Origin: Actinomadura hibisca NBRC 15177 | GTDB taxonomy: Bacteria; Actinomycetota; Actinomycetes; Streptosporangiales; Streptosporangiaceae | Reading direction: 5' to 3' | NCBI RefSeq assembly: GCF_001552635.1 | Contig: NZ_BCRO01000030.1 | Span: forward strand, 1-64,000 | DNA length: 64,000 bases | Shown: positions 34,736 through 44,374 of the stretch, in pieces | How the letters are laid out: the number at the start of each line of letters is the position of its first letter | Position numbering within the stretch: position 1 is the stretch's first letter | Position numbers and translations under genes: made by a program | The notes under the pieces: model-generated | What the model was told of the DNA's origin: nothing | Databases searched by the model: none | The model's input: only the letters and a program-made list of their open reading frames with translations

Positions 34736-37414
34736 TCATCCTCTCTGGACGACCGCGAGACCGGCGGCCGTGCGGGTGACGGCGATGTCCCCCGCCTTGT
34801 CGGTGCGGTAGACCCGGGTGCCCAGGCCTTGCAGCAGGGACAGCGTCGCCGGGGACGGGTGGCCGTAGTCGTTGTCCTTCCCGACCGAGATCAGGGAGAT
34901 CGGGGCCCGCGCCGCCGCCAGGAAAGCCCGGTCCTGGCTTCGCGATCCGTGGTGCGGAATCTTCAAGACCTGCACCGGAGGCACCAGCGATGCCAGCGAC
35001 CGTTGTGCCTCCAGCTCCACATCGGCGGCCAGCAGGGCGCTGAACCCGGGGCTCCGGGCGACCAGCACCAGGCTGGCGTTGTTGATCGTGCTGCCGTCGT
35101 CGGTGCCCGCAAGGTGCGGGCCGACCGACAACGGCCCGAGCACCGAGAGCGTGAGATCGGCGACGTTCCAGCGTTGTCCGGGGAGGGCCGCGCGGATGTC
35201 CAGGCCCCGGCCGAGCCGTGCTTCGCGGCCGGACGAGCGTGGTGTGGTCAGCGTCGTCCGCACCGCGCGGCCCTGGCGGACGCCCGCGATGCCGTCGATG
35301 TGGTCGGCGTGCGGGTGGGTGAGGACCAGCAGCGGCACCTCCCGGACGTCCAGCCTGTCCAGGCACGCGTCGACCGTCCGGGGATCGGGCCCGGCGTCCA
35401 CCACCACCGCCCGGCCCGGCCCGGCGGCCAGCACCAGGGCGTCGCCTTGCCCTACGTCACAGGCCACCATCGCCCACGACGGGGGCGGCCACCCCCGCAT
35501 GATCGCGCGTAGCGCGATGACGCCGATCAGCACACCGGCCAGGGCGGCCGCCATGACCAATCGCACGCGGCGAGACCTCAGGGCCAGGACGGCGATCGCA
35601 CCGGCCACCAGCAGCGACAGTGCTCCCAACCCGCCGTTCTTCCAGGGCACGGTCGCGTACGGCAGCGCGGCGGCCAGGCGGGCGATTCCGGCGATCCAGC
35701 CTGCGGCAAGGCCGGCGGGCCACACCACGAACTGCGCCACCGGCACCGTCACCAGCGCCGTCAGCGCGCCGAGCGCTCCCAGCAGCGTCGCGGGTGCGAC
35801 GGCCGGGGCTGCCAGGAGGTTGGCGGCCAGGGCGACGATGCCGATCTCGCCCGAGAGCATCACCAGGACCGGTGCGACGGCGATCTGGGCGGCCGCTGCC
35901 ACCGCGACGGCGTCGGCGAGCGGGCCGGGCAGCCGACGGCGCAGGCGGTCCCGCCAGCCCGGGGCCAGCACCAGCAGTCCGGCCGTGGCCAGCACCGAGA
36001 GTATGAACCCGTACGACCGTGCCAGCGCGGGGTCGATCAGCACCAGCACCAGTACGGCGGCACTCAGCGCGGACACGCCTTGACGCTGTCGGCCGCTGGT
36101 GTAGGCCAGCAGGCCGATCATGCCCATCACCGTCGCCCGCAGCACGCTGGGCTCCGGCCGGGCCACCACCACGAACGCCAGCACCGCGCAGAGCACCACC
36201 GGGGGCGCGGACCGGCGGTCCAGTCCGACCGCCCGGCACAATCCCATGACCGCCCCGATGACGATCGCCAGGTTCGCGCCCGACACCACCAGCAGGTGTG
36301 TCAGCCCGGCCGTCCGGAACTGCTCGGCGAGCCGGGGGTCGAGGCGCGAGGTGTCGCCGACGACCATGCCGGGCAACACGCCCCGCTGGTCGGGCGGCAG
36401 CCGCTCGGTCGCCTGCCGCAGCCGCGCGCGGACCGTCTCGGCCGCGCGCTGGACCGTCGAGGGCGCGCCGAGAAGCGACGGCGGGCCCCGGACGGCCACC
36501 ACGGCGGCCAGCAGTTCGCCGCCGCGCGGCGGCTCCAGCCGCCCGGTCAACCGCACCCGCTGGCTCGGCAACAACCCGCGCCACTGCGGGTCTCCGGCGA
36601 TCAGCAACACCGGAACCCGGACCCCGGTCCGCCGCCCGTCACGCCACAACGCCTCGGCACGCGCCCGCACCAGCAGGATCATCCGCCCTGTGCCACGCGT
36701 GACCTGCGGATCTGCAGTGACCACGGCTTCGACCGTCACCCGTTCCTTGGCCTTGGCCACTTCCCTGACCGGTCCGCTCGCCACCGCCGAGCCCCGCAAC
36801 CCGACCCCGACCGCCGACGCCGCCGCACACACCAGGACCATCCCCATCACTCCTTGCCATCGCCTTCGCTCTCGCTGCTGGTGGCTCCGGCTTCCGTCAT
36901 GGCTCTGATGCCGTCTGCGGCTTCCGTCCCCGCGCTGGCCCCAGAAGCCGTTCCGCCGCTGGTCCCGCTCCTGACCTTGGTCATGTCCCTGGTCGTGGTC
37001 GTAGCCCTGTTCCTGGTCCCGGTCGTGGTCGTGGTCCTGTCCGTCGTTGTAGCCCTGTTCCTGGTTCCGGTCGTGTCCGTGGTCGTGGCTATCTCCCTGA
37101 CCGTGCTCGTATCCCCGGCCGTGGCCCTGTCCCTGGTCGTGGCCGCGTCTCTGCCGCTGGCTCGCTCCTGGCCGCAGGTACAGCCATGGCTGACGCCATG
37201 GGCGCGGGCGCCGGTGGAACCGTCGCGGGAGAGGCTGGCGGGTGCGGCGGGCTTTGGTTAGTAGGGCCAGGGCGGTCAGGGTTGTGGCGGCTGCGGTCGT
37301 GTAGGCGATGAGCGGGGAGAAGCCCAGCGTCAGGGCCGCTGTCAGCCAGACCGCCAGGGCCGGGGCCACCAGGTGCAGGTCAGGGCCCCGTTCTGGAGGG
37401 TCGGGGGTGCTCAT
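34736..37414 (-). CDS. comEC: DNA internalization protein ComEC/Rec2 with a His/Asp/Gln-rich insertion
   Basis: The 892-residue protein has an OB-like DUF4131 region, the ComEC membrane core (LTHLLVVSGANLAIVIGAV and about ten helices) and a C-terminal metallo-beta-lactamase-like domain (VACDVGQGDALVL, LTHPHADHIDG, IPHHGSRSQD). ComEC forms the channel for single-stranded DNA uptake, and its MBL domain is thought to degrade the other strand. Residues about 85-187, after two N-terminal helices, are an unusual His/Asp/Gln/Gly-rich stretch (for example DHDHDRDQEQGYDHDQGHDQ). The ATG at 37414 overlaps the comEA stop (ATGA). Confidence 0.93.
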   Translation of the reverse strand: MSTPDPPERGPDLHLVAPALAVWLTAALTLGFSPLIAYTTAAATTLTALALLTKARRTRQPLPRRFHRRPRPWRQPWLYLRPGASQRQRRGHDQGQGHGRGYEHGQGDSHDHGHDRNQEQGYNDGQDHDHDRDQEQGYDHDQGHDQGQERDQRRNGFWGQRGDGSRRRHQSHDGSRSHQQRERRRWQGVMGMVLVCAAASAVGVGLRGSAVASGPVREVAKAKERVTVEAVVTADPQVTRGTGRMILLVRARAEALWRDGRRTGVRVPVLLIAGDPQWRGLLPSQRVRLTGRLEPPRGGELLAAVVAVRGPPSLLGAPSTVQRAAETVRARLRQATERLPPDQRGVLPGMVVGDTSRLDPRLAEQFRTAGLTHLLVVSGANLAIVIGAVMGLCRAVGLDRRSAPPVVLCAVLAFVVVARPEPSVLRATVMGMIGLLAYTSGRQRQGVSALSAAVLVLVLIDPALARSYGFILSVLATAGLLVLAPGWRDRLRRRLPGPLADAVAVAAAAQIAVAPVLVMLSGEIGIVALAANLLAAPAVAPATLLGALGALTALVTVPVAQFVVWPAGLAAGWIAGIARLAAALPYATVPWKNGGLGALSLLVAGAIAVLALRSRRVRLVMAAALAGVLIGVIALRAIMRGWPPPSWAMVACDVGQGDALVLAAGPGRAVVVDAGPDPRTVDACLDRLDVREVPLLVLTHPHADHIDGIAGVRQGRAVRTTLTTPRSSGREARLGRGLDIRAALPGQRWNVADLTLSVLGPLSVGPHLAGTDDGSTINNASLVLVARSPGFSALLAADVELEAQRSLASLVPPVQVLKIPHHGSRSQDRAFLAAARAPISLISVGKDNDYGHPSPATLSLLQGLGTRVYRTDKAGDIAVTRTAAGLAVVQRG

Positions 37415-38244
37415 ATCCGCACCATCGGTTTCAGTTCCGCGAAGCGGCGGGCGCCTATGCCCGTGACCTCCTGGAGTTGTTCCACCGAGCGGAAGCCGCC
37501 GTGCTGGGTGCGGTACTCCACGATCCGCTGGGCCAGCACCGGGCCCACGCCGGGCAGCGCGTCCAGTTCGGCGGCCGAGGCGTTGTTGAGGTCCACGTTC
37601 GTCGTGCCGCCGGTAGTGGAGGGGGCGGTGTCTGCGGCGGGTTGGTTCGGGGGTGGGGTCGGAGCAGGGACGCCTACCGGGATCTGTTCGCCGTCTTGCA
37701 GCTTGCGGGCGAGGTTCAGGGTGCCCGTCGTCGCGTCCGGGCGCGTTCCGCCTGCGGCTTTGATCGCGTCCGCGATGCGTGATCCGGTGGGGAGGGAGAT
37801 CACGCCGGGGTCTTTCACCTTGCCGAAGACGTGGACCGTCACGTTGGTCGAAGGAGAGGGCAGGGGTTGGGGCGTTTGGGGGTCGGGCGACGCGGACGGA
37901 GCTGACTGGACGGAGGGGGCCGGTTCTGGTGTTGGGCGGGCCATCCATAGGTACGCGACCGCCGCCAGGGCCGCGATCACGCCGATCACGATCAGCGTGC
38001 GGATGCTCCTCGGGCCCGGGTCCAGGTCGTCGATGCCGGGAATGCGGACGCTCTTCGGGCCCGCGAGCAGGTCCTTGGTCGTGGGCACGCGAGGGCCAGG
38101 TTCTTCGGCCGCCGGGATGCGGACACGTTCGGGCGGGTCCGGCGAGGACCGTAAGTGCGCGGCGGGCGGGGCGTTGCGCGGTGGACCCAGAGGTGTGCCC
38201 TCGCCGAACGGGGTGGGGCGGCGCAACCGGTCGTGGAGCTTCAT
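37411..38244 (-). CDS. comEA: ComEA-type DNA-binding competence protein
   Basis: The 277-residue protein has a cytoplasmic basic/Pro-rich N-terminus, one membrane helix (about 82-102) and a Pro/Ser-rich spacer. An SLBB domain (about 135-190, VHVFGKVKDPGVISLPTGSRI) and a C-terminal double helix-hairpin-helix (about 215-277, LNNASAAELDALPGVGPVLAQRI, then VTGIGARRF) follow. ComEA captures DNA outside the membrane and hands it to ComEC, whose gene overlaps this one by four bases. ATG 38244 has no clear ribosome site. Natural competence is not established for most actinomycetes, though the genes are widespread. Confidence 0.92.
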   Translation of the reverse strand: MKLHDRLRRPTPFGEGTPLGPPRNAPPAAHLRSSPDPPERVRIPAAEEPGPRVPTTKDLLAGPKSVRIPGIDDLDPGPRSIRTLIVIGVIAALAAVAYLWMARPTPEPAPSVQSAPSASPDPQTPQPLPSPSTNVTVHVFGKVKDPGVISLPTGSRIADAIKAAGGTRPDATTGTLNLARKLQDGEQIPVGVPAPTPPPNQPAADTAPSTTGGTTNVDLNNASAAELDALPGVGPVLAQRIVEYRTQHGGFRSVEQLQEVTGIGARRFAELKPMVRI

Positions 38245-38312
38245 GCGTTCGACGGTAGGCAGGCGGGCGGTGGGGCGGAAGGGGTTTCGCCCGCCTGTGG
38301 ATAACCGATCGT

Positions 38313-39161
38313 TTAGCGGGGCAGTTGGGGCGCCACCACCACGCCCAGCATCCCCGGACCCACGTGCGCGCCGATGACGGGGCCCACCTCGCCCAGGTAT
38401 ATGTCCTCGACGTTCGGGATGCGTTCCCGCAGCCGGGCGGCCAGCGTCTCCGCGCGGCCCTCCGCCGCCAGGTGCTGCACGCCCAGGTCCACGGGACGGT
38501 CGCCCGCCTCCGCGACCGCCAGCTCCGTCAGGCGCGCCAGCGCGCGAGAGGACGTGCGCACCTTCTCCAAAGGGGCGATCTTGCCCTGGTCGATGCCCAG
38601 CAGCGGCTTCACCATCAGCGCCGAGCCCAGCAGGTTCGCCGCGGCCCCGATGCGGCCGCCGCGCCGCAGGTGTTCGAGGGTGTCCACATAGAACAGGGAG
38701 CGGGACTCGTCGGCCCGCCGCTGCGCCGCCGCGACGGCCCCGGCCGCGTCCTCGCCGCGCAGGGCCGCGGCCGCCGCCGACAGGGCCGCGAACCCCAGGC
38801 CCAGGCCGATGGTGCCGCTGTCCACCACGTGCACGGGGACCGGCGCCTCCTCGGCCGCCATGCGGGCCGCCTCCACCGTGCCCGACATCGCCGCCGACAG
38901 GTGCACCGAGACGATCTCCCGCGCGCCGCCGCCCGCCGCCGCCTTGTAGGCGTGCGCGAACCGTTCGGGGGCCGGGCGCGAGGTGGTGACCGGCTGCCAC
39001 TCCTTCAGCGCCCGCGCCGCCTCGGCCGTGGTCAGGTCGTCCTCGTCGCGGACCGCGCCGCCGATCGCGATCTGCAGGGGGACCACCGTCAGGCGGTGCC
39101 GCTCGACGAGGTCGGCGGGAAGGTAGGCGGTGGAATCGGTGACGACCGCGACCGCGCTCAT
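38313..39161 (-). CDS. DegV family protein (fatty-acid binding)
   Basis: The 282-residue protein has the DegV marks VVTDSTAYLPADL at the start, LSAAMSGTVEAARMAA, VDSGTIGLGLGF and RRGGRIGAAANLLGSALMVKPLL. DegV/FakB proteins bind a fatty acid and present it to FakA kinase in firmicutes; the role in actinobacteria is less clear, and no fakA gene is in the window. ATG 39161 is chosen over 39200 because the conserved strand begins there. It lies 48 bases after hutI and 68 before comEA, all on one strand. Confidence 0.92.
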   Translation of the reverse strand: MSAVAVVTDSTAYLPADLVERHRLTVVPLQIAIGGAVRDEDDLTTAEAARALKEWQPVTTSRPAPERFAHAYKAAAGGGAREIVSVHLSAAMSGTVEAARMAAEEAPVPVHVVDSGTIGLGLGFAALSAAAAALRGEDAAGAVAAAQRRADESRSLFYVDTLEHLRRGGRIGAAANLLGSALMVKPLLGIDQGKIAPLEKVRTSSRALARLTELAVAEAGDRPVDLGVQHLAAEGRAETLAARLRERIPNVEDIYLGEVGPVIGAHVGPGMLGVVVAPQLPR

Positions 39162-39209
39162 GGAAGCGAACCTACCCCCTGGCGATGCCGCCGTCGTCAC
39201 GGGCCGATG

Positions 39210-40424
39210 TCAGGGCTGGACCGGCGCGCCGCCGCGCCACACCCGCAACGCGCGCAGGCCGAACGCCCACGCGAACGCGCCCTCGTGGTCGGCGTCCCAC
39301 AACACGATGTCGGCCAGCATCCCCGGCGCCAGCGAGCCCCGGTCGCCGACCCGCAGGGCGGCCGCGCCGCCGAGCGTGGCCGCGCGCAGCGCCTCGGTGA
39401 CCGACAGGCCGTACATCGCCACCGACAGGCCGATGACCAGCGGCATCGAGGTGATGCCGCACTGGCCGGGGTTGTGGTCGGTGCCGAGCGCCACGGTGAC
39501 GCCGCGGTCGAGCATCGCGCGGACCGGGGCGGGCGGCCGGGAGCTGTTGAGGGCGCTGCCGGGGCAGACGGTGGCGGTGACGCCGGCGTGCGCCAGGGCC
39601 TTGATGTCGTCCTCGTTGGCGTGGGTCAGCAGGTCGGCCGACGCGCAGCCGACCTCGGCGGCGACCTGGGCCGCGCCGACGCGCTCGTTGGCGCAGGCGT
39701 GCATGCGGGCCTTCAGCCCGGCGCGCTTGCCGGTCAGCAGCAGGGCGCGGGCCTCCTCGGCGGTGAAGTGGCCCTCGTCGCAGTAGACGTCGATGGAGTC
39801 GGCGCCCGCCGCGGCCGCGTCGCCCGCCCACAGCCGCACGGCCTCGATGTAGTCGCGGCGGCGGCCGAAGAACTCCGGCGGCAGGATGTGCGCGGCCAGG
39901 AAGGTGGCGTGCACGCGCGGCATCGACGGCTCGCCCTCCAGCGAGCGCAACATGCGGATGTCGGCCAGCTCGCCGTCGCGGGTCAGGTGGTAGCCGGTCT
40001 TGGCCTCGACGGTGGTGGTGCCCGCCAGGATCCACTGGCGCAGCCGCTCGCGGACCGCGTTGCAGAGCGTCCAGGGGTCGGTGCCGCGGGTCACGGTGAC
40101 GGTGGAGTTGACGCCGCCGCCCGCGGCGGTGATGGCCGAGTGGGACGACCCGGAGGTGCGCATCGCCAGTTCGGCCCAGCGGTTGCCCGCGTAGACCGGG
40201 TGCGAGTGGGCGTCGATCAGCCCGGGGGTGACCAGGCCGCCGCCGAGGTTCTCCACGTGGTCGACGTCGACGATGTCGTCGATGATGCCCGGCACGCTCT
40301 GCGGGAGGTCCGAGGCGGGGCCGGCCCACACGATGCGGTCGTCGTGGATGAGGACGGCGGCGTTGCTGCAGACGTCGGTGCCCGTCCAGAGCCGGCCGAT
40401 GTTCGTCAACAGCCGTACCGTCAT
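39210..40424 (-). CDS. hutI: Imidazolonepropionase
   Basis: The 404-residue amidohydrolase has the HutI pattern: LIDAHSHPVYAGNRWAEL (metal His pair), VEAKTGYHL, AAHILPPEF, DVYCDEGHF, CANERVGAAQVAAEVG, THANEDDIKALA and LGTDHNPGQCG (Asp ligand). It hydrolyses 4-imidazolone-5-propanoate to N-formimidoyl-L-glutamate in histidine breakdown. No hutH, hutU or later hut gene is in the window, so the pathway must be completed elsewhere. ATG 40424 has only a weak ribosome site. A 532-base non-coding region lies upstream. Confidence 0.92.
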   Translation of the reverse strand: MTVRLLTNIGRLWTGTDVCSNAAVLIHDDRIVWAGPASDLPQSVPGIIDDIVDVDHVENLGGGLVTPGLIDAHSHPVYAGNRWAELAMRTSGSSHSAITAAGGGVNSTVTVTRGTDPWTLCNAVRERLRQWILAGTTTVEAKTGYHLTRDGELADIRMLRSLEGEPSMPRVHATFLAAHILPPEFFGRRRDYIEAVRLWAGDAAAAGADSIDVYCDEGHFTAEEARALLLTGKRAGLKARMHACANERVGAAQVAAEVGCASADLLTHANEDDIKALAHAGVTATVCPGSALNSSRPPAPVRAMLDRGVTVALGTDHNPGQCGITSMPLVIGLSVAMYGLSVTEALRAATLGGAAALRVGDRGSLAPGMLADIVLWDADHEGAFAWAFGLRALRVWRGGAPVQP

Positions 40425-40911
40425 AGGGTCACCGACCCGAGGGGGACGAAGCGGCGCGGGCCGCGGTACCGGACGCCATGGGAGGGGCCACCTGCTCTCG
40501 ATCCGCAACGCCGACTGGGTGCCGGCGGTTCACCGTTGGAGGGTCGGTGGCCGGGTGGCCACCATGAGCAACGAGACCGCAGATATCGGTTTCGTCACGG
40601 TAGTGCACTGAAGGCCCGCCCGACAACCTCTGGCCGGCAAACGCGGGAGCCCAGCGATAAGTTCCGGCGGCGCGGGCGGCGGCCCGCGGGCGGCGGCGGG
40701 AACGCGGATCGGGCCAGGCCACCACGGCACAACAACCGGACAAAGTACGCAAACCTCTTGTTAATTCGTGAAAGTTTCCGGCCGTCGAGCATGTCGCCAT
40801 CACCCCGCCCCTTAGTCATAAGACCGTACGGAATCCGGAAGGCGCGTCAAGCGGAATGGAGAAGCTGTCACCGTTCGGCGACCGGGTCTTCGCGAAATCG
40901 GGGCGCGCACG
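40425..40911. other. Long intergenic region upstream of hutI
   Basis: No convincing gene is seen. The stretch near 40740-40790 is AT-richer (TTGTTAATTCGTGAAAG) and could hold the hutI promoter. A perfect 8-base palindrome CCGTACGG lies at 40824-40831. A 74-codon minus-strand frame (40595-40819) looks non-coding. The hflX terminator borders the region at 40912. Confidence 0.5.
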
Positions 40912-40945
40912 CGTCGGCCCGGCCGGTTTCCCGGCCGGGCCGACG
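40912..40945 (-). terminator. Perfect 15-bp hairpin terminator after hflX
   Basis: Arms 40912-40926 and 40931-40945 pair perfectly around a TTTC loop, 11 bases beyond the hflX stop. No U-run follows, as is common in actinobacteria. Confidence 0.85.
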
Positions 40946-40956
40946 GCGTCGTGCGC

Positions 40957-42387
40957 TCAGGAGGTGGTCGCCGCCACCTCGAACGGGGCCAGCTCCCCCG
41001 CCAGGTCGGCCGGGACCCGCGCGTGCAGCGCCGTGCCCTCGGCCTGGTGCTCCTGCGCCAGCACCTCGCCGCGCTCGTGCACCTGGGTGACCAGGTCGCC
41101 GCGCCCGTAGGGCAGCAGGACCCGCACCTCGGCGTCCAGGCCCGGCAGCCGCTCCTCGATCACGGCGCGCAGCTCCTCGATGCCCTGCCCGGTACGGGCC
41201 GACACCACGACGCTGTTGGGCTCGCGGCGGCGCAGCCGGGCGATCGCCAGGTCGTCGGCGGCGTCGGCCTTGTTGATGACCACCAGTTCGGGCACCTTGT
41301 CGGCGCCGATCTCGCGGAACACCTCGCGCACCGCGTCGAGCTGGGCCTCGGGGTCGGCGTCGGAGCCGTCCACCACGTGCAGGATCAGCCCGGAGTCGGA
41401 CACCTCCTCCAGGGTGGAGCGAAACGCCTCGACCAGCTGGTGCGGCAGGTGCCGGACGAATCCGACGGTGTCGGCCAGCGTGTAGGCGCGCCCGCCCGGC
41501 GTCTCGGCCCGGCGGACGGTCGGGTCGAGGGTGGCGAACAGCGCGTTCTCCACCAGCACGCCCGCGCCGGTCAGCCGGTTGAGCAGCGAGGACTTGCCGG
41601 CGTTGGTGTACCCGGCGATGGCGACGGCGGGCACCGCGTTGCGGCGGCGCTCGCCGCGCTTGGTGTCGCGCGACTTGCCCATCTCGGCGATCTGGCGGCG
41701 CAGCTTGGCCATCCGGGTGCGGATGCGCCGCCGGTCCAGCTCGATCTTGGTCTCACCGGGGCCGCGGCCGCCGATGCCGACGCCGCCGGCGGCCCGGCCG
41801 CCGACCTGCCGGGACAGGTTGCCGCCCCAGCCGCGCAGCCGCGGCAGCAGGTAGTTGAGCTGGGCCAGCTCGACCTGCGCCTTGCCCTCGCGGCTCTTGG
41901 CGTGCTGGGCGAAGATGTCGAGGATCAGCGCGGTGCGGTCGATCACCTTGACCTGGACGGTCTCCTCCAGGTGCCGCAGCTGGCTGGGCGCCAGCTCGCC
42001 GTCGCAGATGACGGTGTCGGCGCCGGTGGAGATCACCACGTCGCGCAGCTCGGCGGCCTTGCCCGAGCCGATGTAGGTGGCCGGGTCGGGACGGTGGCGG
42101 CGCTGGACCAGGCCCTCCAGCACCTCCGAGCCGGCCGTCTCGGCCAGCAGCGCGAGCTCGCGCAGGGAGTTGTCGGCCTCCTCGGCCGTGCCGTCGGTCC
42201 AGACGCCCACCAGGACGACCCGCTCCAGGCGCAGCTTCCGGTACTCGACCTCGGTGACGTCGGTGAGCTCGGTGGACAGGCCCGCCACGCGGCGCAGTGC
42301 CCGGCGGTCCTCCAGGTCGAGGTCCCCGGTCATCGGCTCGTCGTCGAAGGGGTCCAGGGTGTGGTCTTCAGAGAAAGGTTCAGTCAT
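40957..42387 (-). CDS. hflX: GTPase HflX
   Basis: The 476-residue protein has the HflX N-terminal domain (VLVGVWTDGTAEEADNSLRELALLAETAG, then RPDPATYIGSGKAAEL) and a glycine-rich linker (GGVGIGGRGPGETKIELDRRRI). The G domain shows AGYTNAGKSSLLNRL, DTVGFVRHLP and VINKAD. HflX binds ribosomes and splits stalled or heat-damaged 70S particles. ATG 42387 follows AGAGGA. In many actinobacteria hflX lies near miaA-dapF; here about 18 kb of other genes separate them. Confidence 0.95.
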   Translation of the reverse strand: MTEPFSEDHTLDPFDDEPMTGDLDLEDRRALRRVAGLSTELTDVTEVEYRKLRLERVVLVGVWTDGTAEEADNSLRELALLAETAGSEVLEGLVQRRHRPDPATYIGSGKAAELRDVVISTGADTVICDGELAPSQLRHLEETVQVKVIDRTALILDIFAQHAKSREGKAQVELAQLNYLLPRLRGWGGNLSRQVGGRAAGGVGIGGRGPGETKIELDRRRIRTRMAKLRRQIAEMGKSRDTKRGERRRNAVPAVAIAGYTNAGKSSLLNRLTGAGVLVENALFATLDPTVRRAETPGGRAYTLADTVGFVRHLPHQLVEAFRSTLEEVSDSGLILHVVDGSDADPEAQLDAVREVFREIGADKVPELVVINKADAADDLAIARLRRREPNSVVVSARTGQGIEELRAVIEERLPGLDAEVRVLLPYGRGDLVTQVHERGEVLAQEHQAEGTALHARVPADLAGELAPFEVAATTS

Positions 42388-42567
42388 ATGTCCTCTGTAG
42401 AACGCCGCGGTGCGGCCGTGTCTTCCCGCGGATCGTCTCACGCTCCGCGACCGCGGGGCATTCGATTATCCCGCCACGTCCGGGGCATGCCCCGGATCGG
42501 ACCCGCTGACCCCTCCCGACCTCCTCGCATGGGGCGAAGGGCGTGGTCAAGGCCACCGGGACCCGCT

Positions 42568-42597
42568 TTGACCCGGCTCCGTACCGGCGAGTAGCGT
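42568..42597 (+). promoter_or_regulatory. Promoter of the malate synthase gene
   Basis: TTGACC (42568-42573) and TAGCGT (42592-42597) are 18 bases apart, a good vegetative-type actinobacterial promoter. Transcription would start near 42604, about 40 bases before the chosen start codon. Confidence 0.7.
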
Positions 42598-42613
42598 TCT
42601 CCACGGAACAGAA

Positions 42614-42625
42614 GTGAAATTTCAC
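42614..42625. promoter_or_regulatory. Perfect 12-bp palindrome, candidate operator of aceB
   Basis: GTGAAATTTCAC is an exact palindrome and an AT-rich island. It lies about 10-20 bases after the predicted transcription start and before the ribosome site, the position of a repressor site. The regulator is unknown; an IclR-type glyoxylate regulator such as AllR would be a reasonable candidate. Confidence 0.65.
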
Positions 42626-42644
42626 GATGCGAAAGGGCAGGCGG

Positions 42645-44252
42645 ATGGCTGCACTCGAAGGCGTGGAGATGACGGGCCCCCTCCACGAGCGGTACGACGA
42701 GATCCTGACGCCCGAGGCGCTCAGCCTGCTCGCCCACCTCCAGCGGGAGTTCGGCGCCCGCCGCAAGGAGCTGCTGGAGGCCCGCGCCGAGCGGCAGCGC
42801 AAGCTGTCGGCCGGGGGCACCCTGGACTTCCTGCCCGAGACCGCGGGCGTGCGCTCCGACGAGACCTGGCGGGTGGCCGAGCCCGCGCCGGGCCTGGTGG
42901 ACCGCCGGGTCGAGATCACCGGCCCGACCGACAAGAAGATGACCATCAACGCCCTCAACTCGGGCGCCAAGGTGTGGCTGGCCGACTTCGAGGACGCCAA
43001 CACCCCGCTGTGGAACAACATGATCGAGGGCCAGCTCAGCCTGCGCGACGCCCTCGACCGCACCATCGACTTCACCGACCCGAAGTCGGGCAAGTCCTAC
43101 GCGCTGAAGGCCGACGAGGAGCTCGCCACCATCGTGGTGCGCCCGCGCGGCTGGCACATGGAGGAGAAGCACCTGCTGGTCGACGGTGAGCCGATGTCCG
43201 GCTCGCTGTTCGACTTCGGCCTGTACTTCTTCCACTGCGCGCGCCGCCAGCTGGACAAGGGCAAGGGCCCCTACTTCTACCTGCCGAAGATGGAGTCGCA
43301 CCTGGAGGCCCGCCTCTGGAACGACGCCTTCAACCTGGCGCAGGACCACCTGGAGATCCCGCGCGGCACCATCCGCGCCACCGTGCTGATCGAGACCATC
43401 CCGGCCGCGTTCGAGATGGAGGAGATCCTCTTCGAGCTGCGCGACCACTCGGCGGGCCTGAACGCCGGCCGCTGGGACTACCTGTTCTCGGTGATCAAGA
43501 AGTTCCGGGACCGGGGCGCCGACTTCATCCTGCCCGAGCGCAACTCGATCACGATGACCGCGCCGTTCATGCGCGCCTACACCGAGCTGCTGGTGAGCAC
43601 CTGCCACAAGCGCGGCGCGCACGCCATCGGCGGCATGGCCGCGTTCATCCCGTCCCGCAGGGACGCCGAGGTGAACAAGGCCGCGCTGGAGAAGGTCCGG
43701 GCCGACAAGACCCGCGAGTCCGGCGACGGCTTCGACGGCTCCTGGGTCGCCCACCCCGACCTGGTCCCGGTCTGCCGCGAGGTCTTCGACGGCGTGCTGG
43801 GCGACAAGCCCAACCAGCGCGACCGGCGGCGCGAGGACGTCACCGTCTCGGCCGGCGACCTGCTCAACATCAAGGCGACCCCGGGCGACATCACCGAGGC
43901 GGGCCTGCGCGGCAACATCGACGTCGCGCTGCGCTACCTCGCCGCCTGGCTGAACGGCTCGGGCGCGGTCGCCATCCACAACCTGATGGAGGACGCGGCC
44001 ACCGCCGAGATCTCCCGCTCCCAGGTGTGGCAGTGGATCTACAACGGCATCTCCACCAAGGAGGGCCGCAAGATCACCAAGGAGTGGGTGGCCGAGCTGC
44101 TGGACGAGGAGCTGGCCAAGATCCGCACCGAGCTGGGCGACGCCTACGACGAGCCCGGCTACAACGAGGCCGTCGAGCTGTTCAAGCAGGTCACCCTGGC
44201 CGACGAGTACCAGGAGTTCCTGACCACCCCGGCCTACGTGCACTTCCCGTAA
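42645..44252 (+). CDS. aceB: Malate synthase A
   Basis: The 535-residue enzyme matches malate synthase A throughout: [79 protein letters not shown] core, [17 protein letters not shown] and [14 protein letters not shown]. It condenses glyoxylate with acetyl-CoA to malate. ATG 42645 sits behind an AAGGGCAGG site; ATG 42627 is an alternative start. It is followed by glcDEF on the same strand, so glycolate oxidised by GlcDEF can feed it with glyoxylate. No isocitrate lyase gene is present here. Confidence 0.95.
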   Translation: MAALEGVEMTGPLHERYDEILTPEALSLLAHLQREFGARRKELLEARAERQRKLSAGGTLDFLPETAGVRSDETWRVAEPAPGLVDRRVEITGPTDKKMTINALNSGAKVWLADFEDANTPLWNNMIEGQLSLRDALDRTIDFTDPKSGKSYALKADEELATIVVRPRGWHMEEKHLLVDGEPMSGSLFDFGLYFFHCARRQLDKGKGPYFYLPKMESHLEARLWNDAFNLAQDHLEIPRGTIRATVLIETIPAAFEMEEILFELRDHSAGLNAGRWDYLFSVIKKFRDRGADFILPERNSITMTAPFMRAYTELLVSTCHKRGAHAIGGMAAFIPSRRDAEVNKAALEKVRADKTRESGDGFDGSWVAHPDLVPVCREVFDGVLGDKPNQRDRRREDVTVSAGDLLNIKATPGDITEAGLRGNIDVALRYLAAWLNGSGAVAIHNLMEDAATAEISRSQVWQWIYNGISTKEGRKITKEWVAELLDEELAKIRTELGDAYDEPGYNEAVELFKQVTLADEYQEFLTTPAYVHFP

Positions 44253-44295
44253 CGGCACCCGCGCCCGCCGCGCACGCGCGCGCAGGCGCACCCGC

Positions 44296-44329
44296 CCGGC
44301 CGCCCGGACCAACCGGTCCGGGCGGCCGG
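44296..44329 (+). terminator. Perfect 15-bp hairpin between aceB and glcD
   Basis: Arms 44296-44310 and 44315-44329 pair perfectly around AACC, 44 bases after the aceB stop. It suggests that aceB and glcDEF are at least partly separate transcripts. Confidence 0.85.
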
Positions 44330-44374
44330 AGCACACTCGTTCAAGTCCTTCGGGGGGCGTGGAAGGGTGGCTGT

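Noticed and set aside
34456..34779. Open frames through the hexamer array giving Gly-Phe, Gly-Ser or Arg-Val repeats on the plus strand, and Pro-Asn repeats on the minus strand
   Set aside because: They are translations of the GGGTTC repeat in different frames, with no start context or conserved sequence.
40595..40819. Small minus-strand gene of 74 codons upstream of hutI
   Set aside because: Arg/Pro-rich composition, no ribosome site and no recognisable family.
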